Assembly: GCF_014066305.1 (NCBI RefSeq)
Contig: NW_023501092.1
Location: 62,001-126,000 of the forward strand
Direction: 5' to 3'
Length of the DNA: 64,000 nucleotides
Source: Letharia columbiana
Taxonomy: Eukaryota > Ascomycota > Lecanoromycetes > Lecanorales > Parmeliaceae
Shown here piece by piece: positions 23,801-34,010 of the stretch. The notes beneath the pieces are model-generated. The model was not told the origin of the DNA, did not search any database, and saw only the letters and a list, made by a program, of their open reading frames with translations. The position numbers were made by a program, and so were the translations under genes. Position 1 is the first letter of the stretch; the number at the start of each line of letters is the position of its first letter.

Positions 23801-25585
23801 ATTCTATATAATCTATTACGTACTTATAAAGATTTAATCTCTCTTTTTAATAATTATAAATACTCTTATAAAGCTAAATTATTAATTTAAGTACTTATCG
23901 CGTTAAATCGAAGTTTATAAAGATATATCTTATTGATCTTAAATTAGTTTATATAAATATAAGAATTTAATAATCTCTTAATATTTTATTATTTTTAATT
24001 ATAATGTATTATTATAAATAGTTAATATCTTTATAGCGAAGCTAATATAAAAAAAAGACGTTTAATTATTAAGAATCTATTACTTTAAATTTTTTTTATT
24101 TTAATAAGTTAACTTATATCGAGATAACTCTATATATCTTCTTTTATTTTTTTCGATATTTCTATATATAAATAAGTTTATTTATAATAAGCGAGATCTT
24201 TAATAAAAGAACTTTGGCGAATAGTTTCTTATATATTACTCGATAAGACTATTCGATAATTATTTAAAACTTATACTTTTAATATTTAAAATAAATTTAT
24301 TTTATTATAAAATTATACTTATAATAATTATATTAAATAATAATATATATATAGTTAAAGTCTTATATTATCTCTTTAAATAAAAAGCTCTTATTTAATA
24401 TATCGCTATTTTAATTAAAGAGACTTCTTTTTTACTAGAAACGCTATTATTAATAATCTTCGCGAGATATTAATATTATTTAATATTAAGAGTTATTATT
24501 TAAATTATTTTTTTTATAGAAGAGGTTATAATATTAATATATAACGTTAATCTTAATAATAATAAGATTTAATTACTAAATTGTTAAAAGTTAGATTTCT
24601 ATTATCTATATATTATTACTTATCTTAATTTATATACTTAAAGTATTATTATAATATTAATATCTTTTAATTTATTCGCGCTAATACTATTAATCTCTAT
24701 TACTTACTATAAATAAATAATTATTAAAAATTCGTTCTTTTTAAGATCTTATATTTTATAGAAATAAAAAATTAATTTATAATATCTAATATATATTATT
24801 TTTTAAATAAGAAAGTAGAAGAAGAGTTTTTAATAATTATAGATACTAATTTATTTATCTTTATAAGTTAGCGAATCTAATTAAAAATCTACTTAATAAT
24901 TAAATATTTAATTTTTAAGTAAGCTCTTATACTATTCTTAATTATTTAAATATTAATCTCTATTACTTACTATAATAGATATTATTAAAAAATATCTTTA
25001 AGTCTTATATCTTTATTATATTTTTAGTCTTTTAGGTTTTAAGTTATTAAATATCTAGAAAAGTCTTAGCTATTCTAGTCTAGATATACTTAATTATATA
25101 TCTATATATCTATTTATATATATATAATTTCTATATAATCTTATTATTTACGAGTATTAATTATAATAGTAAGATTATAAGTTAATAAGTTTATTATAAG
25201 TCTATGTTAATAATACTTAATTAATCGTCTTATTATTATATAATATATAATATTATTATACGATATATAATATACGAGAGATAGATAAATATAGCGAGTA
25301 TTATTTATATAGCTATTATATTTATAAGTAGACTCTTTATTTAAATTATTCTCTTTAAAGTTATATTATTATTATTCTATCTATTCTATATTTATATATA
25401 GTCTTTATTTTACTTTAGAGTATATCGCTTAGATATAAGAGTTTTTCTATCTTATTTAGTTTAGTCTATTTAAAAACTTTAATAATAAATTAAAAAAATA
25501 AAAATAAATTAATAAAAATAATATGCTCTAGAATCGCGAAGAACTCGCTCGCATATAAAGCGAGGTTAATAAAATCCGTATTCTT
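20845..25585 (+). mobile_element. RIP-mutated retroelement, copy A plus flanking AT-rich remnants
   Basis: Extremely AT-rich, full of stop codons, and nearly lacking CA and TG dinucleotides over long runs (for example 21001-21120), the footprint of RIP acting on CpA sites. About 21.4-24.5 kb aligns by eye, in direct orientation and offset by about 4.4 kb, with copy B. Examples are 22780-22840 with 27225-27290 (the reverse-transcriptase YLDD region), 22915-22990 with 27360-27430, and 23900-24000 with 28365-28450 (recombinase region). The outer parts (20.85-21.4 and 24.5-25.6 kb) are also RIP-mutated but cannot be assigned. No intact ORF survives. Confidence 0.75.
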
Positions 25586-25809
25586 TTTTTTTTAACTACC
25601 TCTTTTTTATTTTTAACTATACTCTTTTATTCCTATATTATCAACTTTTTTATTTTTTTTTATTCTTTTTTTTTTTATTTTTTTTTTTTTTTTTTTTAAT
25701 ATTTTTAAAAAAATTTAATTTTTTTTAAAAAAAAAAAATTAAAATTTTTTAAAAAAAAAAAAATAAAAAAATCCTTTTTTTTTTTTTAAAAAAAAAATTT
25801 TAAAAAAAC

Positions 25810-25847
<38 letters not shown>

Positions 25848-25860
25848 AATAAAAAAAAAA
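25586..25860. repeat. A/T homopolymer-rich junction between the two element copies
   Basis: Alternating long runs of T and A make up nearly all of this segment. It lies exactly between copy A and copy B. It may derive from terminal repeats destroyed by RIP, but nothing diagnostic remains. Assembly here is likely to be unreliable. Confidence 0.7.
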
Positions 25861-28800
25861 ATACTATAAGACGTTTAATATTAAATATCTTAATAAATTA
25901 TTTAATAGCTTTATTAATTACCTCGCTAACGATAATAAAGAGAATAAAAAATTTAAAGAGCTTCTTCGATATTTCGAGGTCTATAACTAAATTATATATT
26001 TCTTTATCTATAAAATAATTACTCTACCCCTTTAAAAAGCCTTATTAAATTATCGCTACTATATTTCTAATCTATTAACTATCTATATCTTTTAATCGAT
26101 ATATTATTTTTATAAGATCTTCGTTTATAGTAGAATTTAGCTTTATTAAAACGATATTTATACGTAATAAATACTCGATAATTATCTTAAAAATTAAATT
26201 CTAAGATAGCGATTTCTATAGATCTAATTAGGAGTCTATCTATTATATAATTTACGTTTAAATTAAACTTTACTCTAGATATATCGTAGTATTACTTCTA
26301 TACCTTCTTACTAAAATACTTAAAATTCTTAATTATTCTATTATAATCGGTTTAATCGTAATAAATCTTATAACGCTCGAGATTATCGCTATCTATATAT
26401 ATATAACATATATAGCCTATTATATTCTATTATTAGCTATATTAACGAAGCCTTCGCTAATATTACTCCGCTAAGTATAAGGCTCTCTCTTATCCCTTAA
26501 CTATAATTAATATTAAGAAGTCTTAAGTCGATAGTCGAGTTATTCTTATATATGCTTATCTCGCTAAATAAGTTTTTACTAAAGAGATATAATTTATTAA
26601 AGAAAAACGACTAAAAGAAATAATTTAAGAATTATTTTAACTAGATATTCGCTAATATCTTACTTATAATTATCGTCTACGATATTAAAATAGGCTATTA
26701 AGACCTTAATTAATTACTATTAAATAAACCTTATCTTAATATCGCTATAGCATCTAAAATATTATTTAAAAATCTCTAAAAGTAGAAGAATAACGATTAT
26801 CTAATAAGATTAAATATAAAATCCTCGAAATACTTCATTTCGTCTTTATTAGATCTTATTTTAAAGTATAATAATAGTTAAAAAAGAATTTACGATCTTT
26901 TCTTTCTACGACTACACTTTATTAATTACTATATTTATAAAGTTTACGAAGTACTTAAGTATATTATATTAAACGATATTATTAATATCTTACTTACTTA
27001 GAGCTAAAGTATAATTATAATTAAATAAGACCTCGCTAACGCTTTTAGATATATCTCTATAGTTAAATCAAACTTTTAACTACTATATTTCTTTTAAAAT
27101 AACTTCTATTATATCGATAGATTCTTACTATTTAGCCTACGTATCGTACTCTTTATTTTCGATCTATTTACTAAGATCCTTTATTAGATACTTATTATTA
27201 TCCTCTTCTAAAGTATTATATTCTACTATTTAAACGATTTCTTCGCTATTCTTTCGCTTAATAATAATATAACTTAATTTAGTAAGAACTTTAATATTAT
27301 CTATAATAATTATAATCTAAAGATAAATTATATTAAAAATGAGAAAGATATTTTTATTAAATTTTTAGAAATCTAATTTAATAGTGAGAAGATAAAGATT
27401 AAACTTTCTTTTAATAAGTTAGAATAGATAAGAAAGTCGATAAAAGTCCTTCTAAATAAAGGAAGTATCTTTTATAACGAGCTTAAGTTAATAATAGATT
27501 TACTATTTTTTTTCGCTAAAGTAGTAATCTCTAGTAAAGCTTTTCTAAGAAGACTTTATTTTATACTATTTAAAAAAATAAGAATATTATTATATTATTA
27601 TCGTAATTATAGCGAATTTACGCTAGTAAAATATTTTTCTATCTAGATAGAATAAGATATATCTATTTTATTATATAGCTATACGCTATTATTATTTTAT
27701 ATAAATAGACGCTTCTAATAAACTCGAAATAGAAGAGTATATTCTTAAAGATATCGCTACTTATTCTAAATTAGATAATACGTTTAGTATATATTTCGCT
27801 ATTCGCTATCGTAAGAAGAATATCTAATTTAAAGAGATACTTATCGTTCTTATAGTTATTCGTAGATAACTACCTCGCTTATACTAGTTATATCTTACAC
27901 TCTACTATAATAATAACATTATCGTTAAGAATATTTATAATAGTTCTATATATAAGTTAATTATAATATTACTTAGATAAATAATTATGCTATTCGCTTA
28001 ATATAATATCGTTTATAATATAATTTAAATTTCTATTAAGTGAAATACTTTAGTTAACTTATTCTCTCGCTTTAAATTTAATAAAATTACTAATTTACAT
28101 TTATAGCTAAGCGCTTTTAACTTATATAAGAATTATTAAATCGCGATTTATCTAAATTATAATATAAGAAGACTTCTCTAAATTATAATATTACGAGATA
28201 TCTCTAATAAGATCTAGTTAATAAAATGAGAAGTAGCTATTAAATAACGAAGGTCTTCTATATCGAATTTTATATTCTATTAAAAATTATCGCATTTCTT
28301 ATTATTATTTAATTACTTATCGACTAAATAATATATCTAATTAATTATTATATTTAAGTTAAATTTATTAAGATCTATCTTATAGATATTTAATTAACCT
28401 ATATAAATATAAGATTTAAGAATCTCGAGGTCTTTTACTATTTACTATTATAGCGAATAATTACTAATATTCGCAGATTACGTAACGAGGCCGATATTAA
28501 AAAATATTATCTAATTATATAAGATCTATTACTCTATATTCTTATCTAATTTAATAAAACTTTCTTAGAAAAAATTATCTTATATACTTCCTTTTATTTT
28601 ATATTTACTATATTTCTTTATATAAACGAATTTATATAATTCTAGACTAAATTCGAGAATAGCGATTTCGAATAATAATATATTATAAGACGTTTAATTA
28701 CGCTTTATAGTTATTATATAAAGCTATTTCTATTAGTCTTAAAGACGAATCTATTTAGAAGAGAGATTACTTTTATCTATTATCGCTATAAATAATAACG

Positions 28801-28958
28801 TCTATTCTATTTATTCGCTATAAAACTTATTTACTCGCTTTTCTATTAATAAGTTATCGCTATTATTTAATTTAAATAAGATCTTTATAAGATAATATAT
28901 TATCGCTACGCTATATAGCACTTTATATATATTTAATTACCCGAGTTACTACTTAAAA
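25861..28958 (+). mobile_element. RIP-mutated tyrosine-recombinase (DIRS/Crypton-like) retroelement, copy B
   Basis: Three traces survive in plus-strand frames despite many stops. (1) At about 26340-26480 a Cys-motif region is readable if TAT is taken as mutated TGT; it resembles the zinc-knuckle-like part of fungal Gag-type proteins. (2) At about 27140-27255 FIFDLF is followed by YYLNDFFAIL, a YLDD-type reverse-transcriptase box in which AAC is consistent with a G-to-A change from GAC. (3) From about 28365 to 28930 the wording corresponds to a fungal phage-integrase-like tyrosine recombinase as I recall it; FLYKRIY sits where relatives have FLRMGEF, and LKDESI follows. Order Gag-RT-recombinase suggests a DIRS-like element. 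Numerous stops make it dead. Confidence 0.7.
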
Positions 28959-28959
28959 C

Positions 28960-29112
28960 TGTTACGAGCGTACCCTTGACACACCACTCAGCCCTATGGC
29001 CTAGTGCCTTGGCAGGAGACATCCCCTACTATATTATGCCTCCTTCCTACATACATAGTTCGATAGCCTTATTATCCTATTCTACCTCACCCATACTGGT
29101 ATCGCACCTATG
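28960..29112. repeat. 153-bp direct repeat, left copy (LTR-like)
   Basis: Starts TGTTACGAGCGTACCC and ends GCACCTATG. It matches 30809-30961 at 150 of 153 positions. All three differences are transitions (G to A, C to T, G to A in this copy). Composition is normal, in contrast to the RIP-mutated sequence on its left. Confidence 0.85.
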
Positions 29113-29420
29113 CTGGTCCTGACATTATAATAAGGCTCCTTCGTATACCCGGCGAAGAGAAATGCAATCGGACTCACTCCATTCGAATTAGCGGACGAAT
29201 TCAAAGAAATGCGCTGGCAGGGGCTTTGGCAAGATACCAAGTTGAGCCATCGTATCCCTGGGTAAGCCCACCAGACGGGTAACTCGATTCCAAAGAGCCT
29301 CACGGGACAGCGGAACGGCCTCGCCAAAACAGTGGGCGAGGGATAAATAAGGCACAGGGACTATTCGTACGACTAGCGAATTGATAGTAGAAAGAAATCG
29401 TCACAAACCCCACACTGACA

Positions 29421-29590
29421 GTGAGCCTGCTACAATGGCAGCAAACGTACGACCTCTTCACTGAGCATGTCGGCAACATCATAGTGAGCCTGCTACAATG
29501 GCGACGGGAACAGACCCGGCAAAACGACTACGATTCGACCTCTTCACTGAGCATGTCGGTAACACACATAGTGAGCCTGCTACCAAATGG
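29421..29590. repeat. Degenerate tandem repeats inside the LTR-type element
   Basis: GTGAGCCTGCTAC recurs at 29421, 29484 and 29571. GACCTCTTCACTGAGCATGT recurs at about 29450 and 29537. The units are therefore about 63 and 87 bases. Confidence 0.8.
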
Positions 29591-29837
29591 CATTCACCAC
29601 ATTCAATTCTTTCCCTACCTCCCTACCAAACCTACGAATCGACAAGCGCGGCTGAGTTGAGACAAAGGATGGAATGGAGGATGGATTTTTCATGGCAAGA
29701 GTATGGGAGACACAGGGCAAATCTACAGTGAAGCTCCCAGGCCAGGCTGCCAACTGGTGTTGAGGGGGTTTCATAACACATGCATGCGTTGGATTTTCTT
29801 CAATTCTACCGAAGGACTACGGCAAGAGATTAAAGAG

Positions 29838-30492
29838 GGGCGAATTACATTTTCATACCCCAAACTATGGGATTCTTACAAATTCATACCCCATCTTACA
29901 TTTTCATACCCCAATGGGGTATGAATTTGTAAGATACCATTGACAGGGGTATGATTTTGTAAGATACCATTTATAGGGGTATGATTTTGTAAGTTGCCAT
30001 CTATAGGGCGGGTTGGTGTTAGGGAATTATCCTCCGGGGGCCCTGCGGGGCTCCTTAGGGGTGTCTGCAGCGTGAAGTGTAAACACCCCTATTCAACCCT
30101 TTAGCGGTAACTCGGGTTACTAACAATTGGGGTAGATAGCCTGAAACACCCTAAAATACCCTTCTAATGATTTATAGGTATAGGTATAGGGATGTTGTGT
30201 TAGCAACTCAGCTAAAAAGCTTGGTACCGGGGGTGTCTGCGCTTGACTCCTATTTGGACCTAAATAGGGCCCCGTAGGGACGTCGCAGGGCCCCCGTGAG
30301 GGCTGCTGCTAACATGTTAATGGTATCTTACATTTTCATACCCCAAGAAATGGTAACTTACAAATTCATACCCCAAAGACTGGCAACTTACAAATTCATA
30401 CCCCATTTTTTTGGTGAGGGGTATGAAAATGTAAGATGGGGTATGAATTTGTAAGAATCCCATAGTTTGGGGTATGAATTTGTAATTTGCCC
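29838..30492. mobile_element. 655-bp MITE-like element with terminal inverted repeats and 10-bp target duplication
   Basis: The ends are inverted repeats: GGGCGAATTACA at the left, and the complement of GGGCAAATTACA at the right. Inverted similarity extends about 70 bp inward. GATTAAAGAG flanks it on both sides (29828-29837 and 30493-30502), a perfect 10-bp target-site duplication, the size made by Mutator-like transposases. Subterminal arms contain many copies of a CTTACAAATTCATACCCCA-like motif in both orientations. The centre has GC-rich palindromic pieces and GGTATA repeats. No transposase is encoded, so it would need one in trans. Confidence 0.85.
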
Positions 30493-30808
30493 GATTAAAG
30501 AGGAACTCGGAGAATCTTGCTGACACGCAGGCAAGATATGGCCAACATCTCCAGGATCTCTGAAGGACAATGTGGGCATAATAGACATGGCAGGCATGGC
30601 ATTATCAAGACCAGCATGCGATCCGGCAAAACCTCGGACATAGTAAATTGAAACCATCCGATGTTCGACTGCTACCGCTATACCTCGGCAAAATCCTCTC
30701 CAGTAAAGGCTTACAGGGACTATGGATGTTTGGAGATACAAGGCAAGCAATGGGCCTGCATCTCCGGTCTACCAGCCATGGGGGCCATGGCTATTGAGAG
30801 GGGGGTAG

Positions 30809-30961
30809 TGTTACGAGCGTACCCTTGACACACCACTCAGCCCTATGGCCTAGTGCCTTGGCAGGAGGCATCCCCTACTATATCATGCCTCCTTCCTACA
30901 TACATAGTTCGGTAGCCTTATTATCCTATTCTACCTCACCCATACTGGTATCGCACCTATG
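30809..30961. repeat. 153-bp direct repeat, right copy (LTR-like)
   Basis: Same sequence as 28960-29112 with three transitions. It is preceded by the purine tract and followed at once by AT-rich sequence (30962-31066), which looks like the continuation of the RIP-mutated block that the element interrupted. Confidence 0.85.
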
Positions 30962-31066
30962 TTAAAAAATTTTTTTAAATTATAATTAAATAAAAAAATT
31001 AATAATAAATTATATTTTAATATTAATTTTTTTTTAAATTTTTTAATTTATTTTTTTAAATTTTTT
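30962..31066. other. Short AT-rich remnant
   Basis: About 105 bases of almost pure A/T between the right direct repeat and normal-composition sequence. Probably the right-hand edge of the RIP-mutated block. Confidence 0.6.
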
Positions 31067-31114
31067 AGCCAAGCCACTAAGGCGTTTTAGCGTGGTTTAA
31101 ACACCTGCAGGCCT

Positions 31115-31120
31115 TATATA
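31115..31120 (+). promoter_or_regulatory. TATA-like element of the F-box gene
   Basis: TATATA, 58 bases before the ATG at 31173 and about 50 bases after the AT-rich remnant ends. Confidence 0.4.
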
Positions 31121-31172
31121 TCTTCACCTTGCTGTGACTACAATCTTGCTCAGCCTTCTAATCACCAGGACT

Positions 31173-32243
31173 ATGGCCTCCACCATAGTTGCTTCCACGC
31201 TCCGCGCTTTGACATACTCGCGGGGTGACATCTGCGACCGCACTATCAACACTGAATATCTTCAGAATGACTGCCCTCTCGATCAGACATCAGCAAATGC
31301 ACACTTGGCTTGCCGTATACAGCCCGCAACTGCCTCTCTCGGACGTCTCGATATTCTGCCCGTAGAGACCATACAAATCATCTTCTCAAATACCGATCTC
31401 AGCACCTTGACACTTCTACGTTCTGTCAGCAGACGCGCGAGCTGCCTGGTCGACTCCGTACCTGCCTACAAAAAGGCCGTCACTCACTCTCCCAATGCCC
31501 TACGTGCTCTGATCAGTACCCACACAGCACAATACTTTACGGCCAACGATGTGTTTGACGCCCTCCTCGCCCATGAGTGCTTCCTCTGTGGCCGCTTCGG
31601 TGCCTTCTTGTATCTTTTAGAATGCCGCCGCTGCTGCTGGGATTGTCTCATCAGTGTTGAGGATCTCCTACCTATATGCAAAGCGTCGGCACAAACCTTG
31701 TACCGCTTCGACGCACAGACAATGGATGAAATGCCCACGGTGTTGACCATCCCAGGCTCATACGGTCTGAGACATAAGCAATCCACCCACAGACAACCAA
31801 AGGGCGAAAAGCGAGTCGCTATGGTCGCCTATGGAGCGGCCAGAAAAGCTGGCCTAAATGTCCAAATGGGAAAGAAGCTGACGGACCACTACGAAAAAGC
31901 GAAGCTAGAAACGAGAGTCGCACTCCGTGGCCCCGTGGCTCAGGATCCCATGCGAGACATGGACTGTATGAACTACGACCACGCTGGATACAAGGCTGGC
32001 TTCGGGCTCGAGCCTCAACGCTTCATGGCAGCGGTTCGCTTTCCCACCCTGATCACCGGGACCGATAAGATTGAGTGGGGATTTTCTTGCCTCGGGTGCT
32101 TGGAACGAGCTGAATACGGAGACGAAGAAAGATTCTGGAACGAACAGTACACGACTGAGGGTATGGTGAGACACTTGGACAAATGTCAAAGGGCGGGACA
32201 GTCGTGGATCAATGATCGTGTAACGGAGGTGCATGGGCGCTGA
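31173..32243 (+). CDS. F-box domain protein
   Basis: Single exon, 356 residues. An F-box-like motif begins at about residue 55 (LDILPVETIQIIFSNTDLST, with LLRSVSRRASCLVD following), so the protein could be a substrate receptor of an SCF ubiquitin ligase. A Cys cluster follows at about 136-155 (CFLCGRFGAF, then CRRCCWDCL), a CxxC..CxxCCxxC arrangement that may bind zinc. It recurs in fungal F-box proteins of expanded families. The C-terminus has a second Cys pair (CLGCLE). The in-frame sequence before 31173 has only non-ATG codons, so the ATG after the TATA-like box was chosen. The gene starts only about 100 bases from the RIP-mutated DNA yet its frame is undamaged. Confidence 0.75.
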   Translation: MASTIVASTLRALTYSRGDICDRTINTEYLQNDCPLDQTSANAHLACRIQPATASLGRLDILPVETIQIIFSNTDLSTLTLLRSVSRRASCLVDSVPAYKKAVTHSPNALRALISTHTAQYFTANDVFDALLAHECFLCGRFGAFLYLLECRRCCWDCLISVEDLLPICKASAQTLYRFDAQTMDEMPTVLTIPGSYGLRHKQSTHRQPKGEKRVAMVAYGAARKAGLNVQMGKKLTDHYEKAKLETRVALRGPVAQDPMRDMDCMNYDHAGYKAGFGLEPQRFMAAVRFPTLITGTDKIEWGFSCLGCLERAEYGDEERFWNEQYTTEGMVRHLDKCQRAGQSWINDRVTEVHGR

Positions 32244-33524
32244 TAGACGCTTCTTTGATCACTGGAAGAACAACTAGGTGGTAGGGATATCGTGGATGCA
32301 TTAGTCTTTCAAATCGAGCAAGGTTGTACATATACATACGTTATTGTACAATAACCTTGGCACCTCATTGCCCTGCACTCCATCTGAGAATGAAGAGTGG
32401 AAATCGATCTGATCGAACGACTTCATTGCATGCAAACACGGACTGCAATTCATGACGTCCTCGAGACTCAATGCTTTGACCCACAAAAACCTCCTTGCAA
32501 TTTCACCCTTTGATCATCTGTGGCACCTCAATGCCCTACCCGCAAGCTCCGTCTATCATTCGCCGGAAAGTGTCCAGTCGAGTAGCTTTCATACCTCAAC
32601 CGTTGTCTATTTTCCATAGCAACTCCATACCGGAGAGTTTCTACGTGCCGTGCTCGCGTTGCGATACTGTTTGCACCCAAGTCTCTGTCAAAATTCAGGT
32701 ATGCGATATGTAGGTTGCATCAATTATTCTATCTCAGGACTCCCCTGGGCCAGTATTTGTACCCCATGCAAATTAGGTGGTTGTTCCAACAGGTGGCTGG
32801 GAGGAGGCTGGGAACCTTATTTCGACAGTCTCTCAAGACATAGTCATCAAACGCATAGATTCTTGCCCCAATCTCGTTCCGGGATTGACAGATGGTTGAC
32901 AGGTCGCCCAGATATCTTTTGAGTGTCCCATAGCACGTGACTGTGTTGGATCGAGATCTAGAACCGTCCTTGTGGGTCACGAAAGTCAAATCACCCTCCA
33001 GGACGCTGAGGGTTTTTGCCAATCCTGCACAATTTCAAAAAGGGACTTAGGGCTTATTAAAGCATGCATGCAAGCTAGACTCACGAACAACCGCCCCTAT
33101 CATCTCGCTTGTTGCCGCGTAATGATTACGCCCAGCCGTTTTGTCGTCATATAGCCGCATGGGACGCAAGTCGAGTCTAATTCTTTGGCCGTGGGCGGTC
33201 ATGCGCCTGATTGGGCGCAATGCTCGCATGGCTGCTGACGCACATTTTTTTCTTTGTCGGGATGCAGGGTCCCTCGAGCTACAGTCAGCATTGCGGACTG
33301 GACGAATACAGATTGGAGTTCTGACACGCCTGTAGAGTACCAGCCAACACGGCAGCGGATCGATCCAAACCGGTCGCGCCCCGGGCGAAACACGGCCTTC
33401 TTTACGCTAGACAGAAACTGTGCATGTGGGGTTCGTAAGTGATCCCCGAAAACAAGACATCTTTCTGCTGTGTTGCTAGGTATGCACAAGTACTCTAGTG
33501 ACGATTACGGATCAATGCGCATAG
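32244..33524. other. Intergenic, no supportable gene
   Basis: Several short open frames on both strands, none with a recognisable domain or splice pattern. Confidence 0.4.
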
Positions 33525-34010
33525 GTAGGCTCTCTGGGGATCTCGTGGCCTAGAGAAAGCTAGCCTCATATCCCACATGTGAGTGCCAGCGCCACTCTTT
33601 GAACACAGGAAAGACGGAACGGCAAAACCAATGAAGCTGATCTACCAGAGTCAGCGACAGACACTGAAACAACCGTACTTCACTGTACGAAAAGCTTACC
33701 CATGCTATAACTGAAGTATCTGAAGAGTGTCAACCTTCTTAAACCCGCAATGGACCGGGTTTCAACACTTACAGTCTTCATATCCCATGGATCGGAGTAA
33801 GAAATGCTTGGTGTAGATGCGTATGATGACGGCACAGGTTGCGGACCATATGGTTAGAGTGACAGTTACATAGAGGTAGATATCTTTGTTTGGTGGATTA
33901 TCGAAATTGGGTATTACTCCAGTAGGCGGTATGCCCGCAGGTCCATCCAGAAGACTCTGAAGCGCTGCCTGAAGCTGGTCTGGCGTGGGAGACGGTGCCA
34001 GAATCGCCAT
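33525..34010 (-). pseudogene. 5' fragment of a rhodopsin-domain membrane protein gene
   Basis: Exon 1 (34010-33773) encodes MAILAPSPTPDQ, then a TM helix (YLYVTVTLTIWSATCAVIIRI) and YTKHFLLRSMGYED, the classic start of fungal rhodopsin-domain proteins. A GTAAGT donor follows. Further on (about 33600-33525) the wording SGAGTHMWDMRLAF matches the G-G-H-x-WD loop of the family. The remaining six helices are absent; downstream sequence is unrelated. It is thus a truncated copy of the type of gene found intact at 11.6-12.9 kb. Confidence 0.65.

Larger units (their letters stand above)
29113..30808. mobile_element. Internal region of a short LTR-type element (probably non-autonomous)
   Basis: Lies between the two 153-bp direct repeats. 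A purine-rich tract (GAGAGGGGGGTAG, 30796-30808) immediately precedes the right repeat, as a polypurine tract does in LTR retrotransposons. Short open frames (for example one containing FELADEFKEMRWQGLWQ at about 29176-29268) may be Gag-like remnants, but no pol gene fits in 1.7 kb. A 655-bp MITE-like element is inserted at 29838. The base composition shows that it escaped most RIP. Confidence 0.65.

Noticed and set aside
25586..25860. Possible origin or centromere-like AT tract
   Set aside because: It lies between two RIP-mutated element copies and consists of simple homopolymer runs; nothing specific supports an origin or centromere.
28960..30961. Complete autonomous LTR retrotransposon
   Set aside because: Only 1.7 kb lies between the direct repeats, of which 655 bp is the MITE; there is no room for pol.
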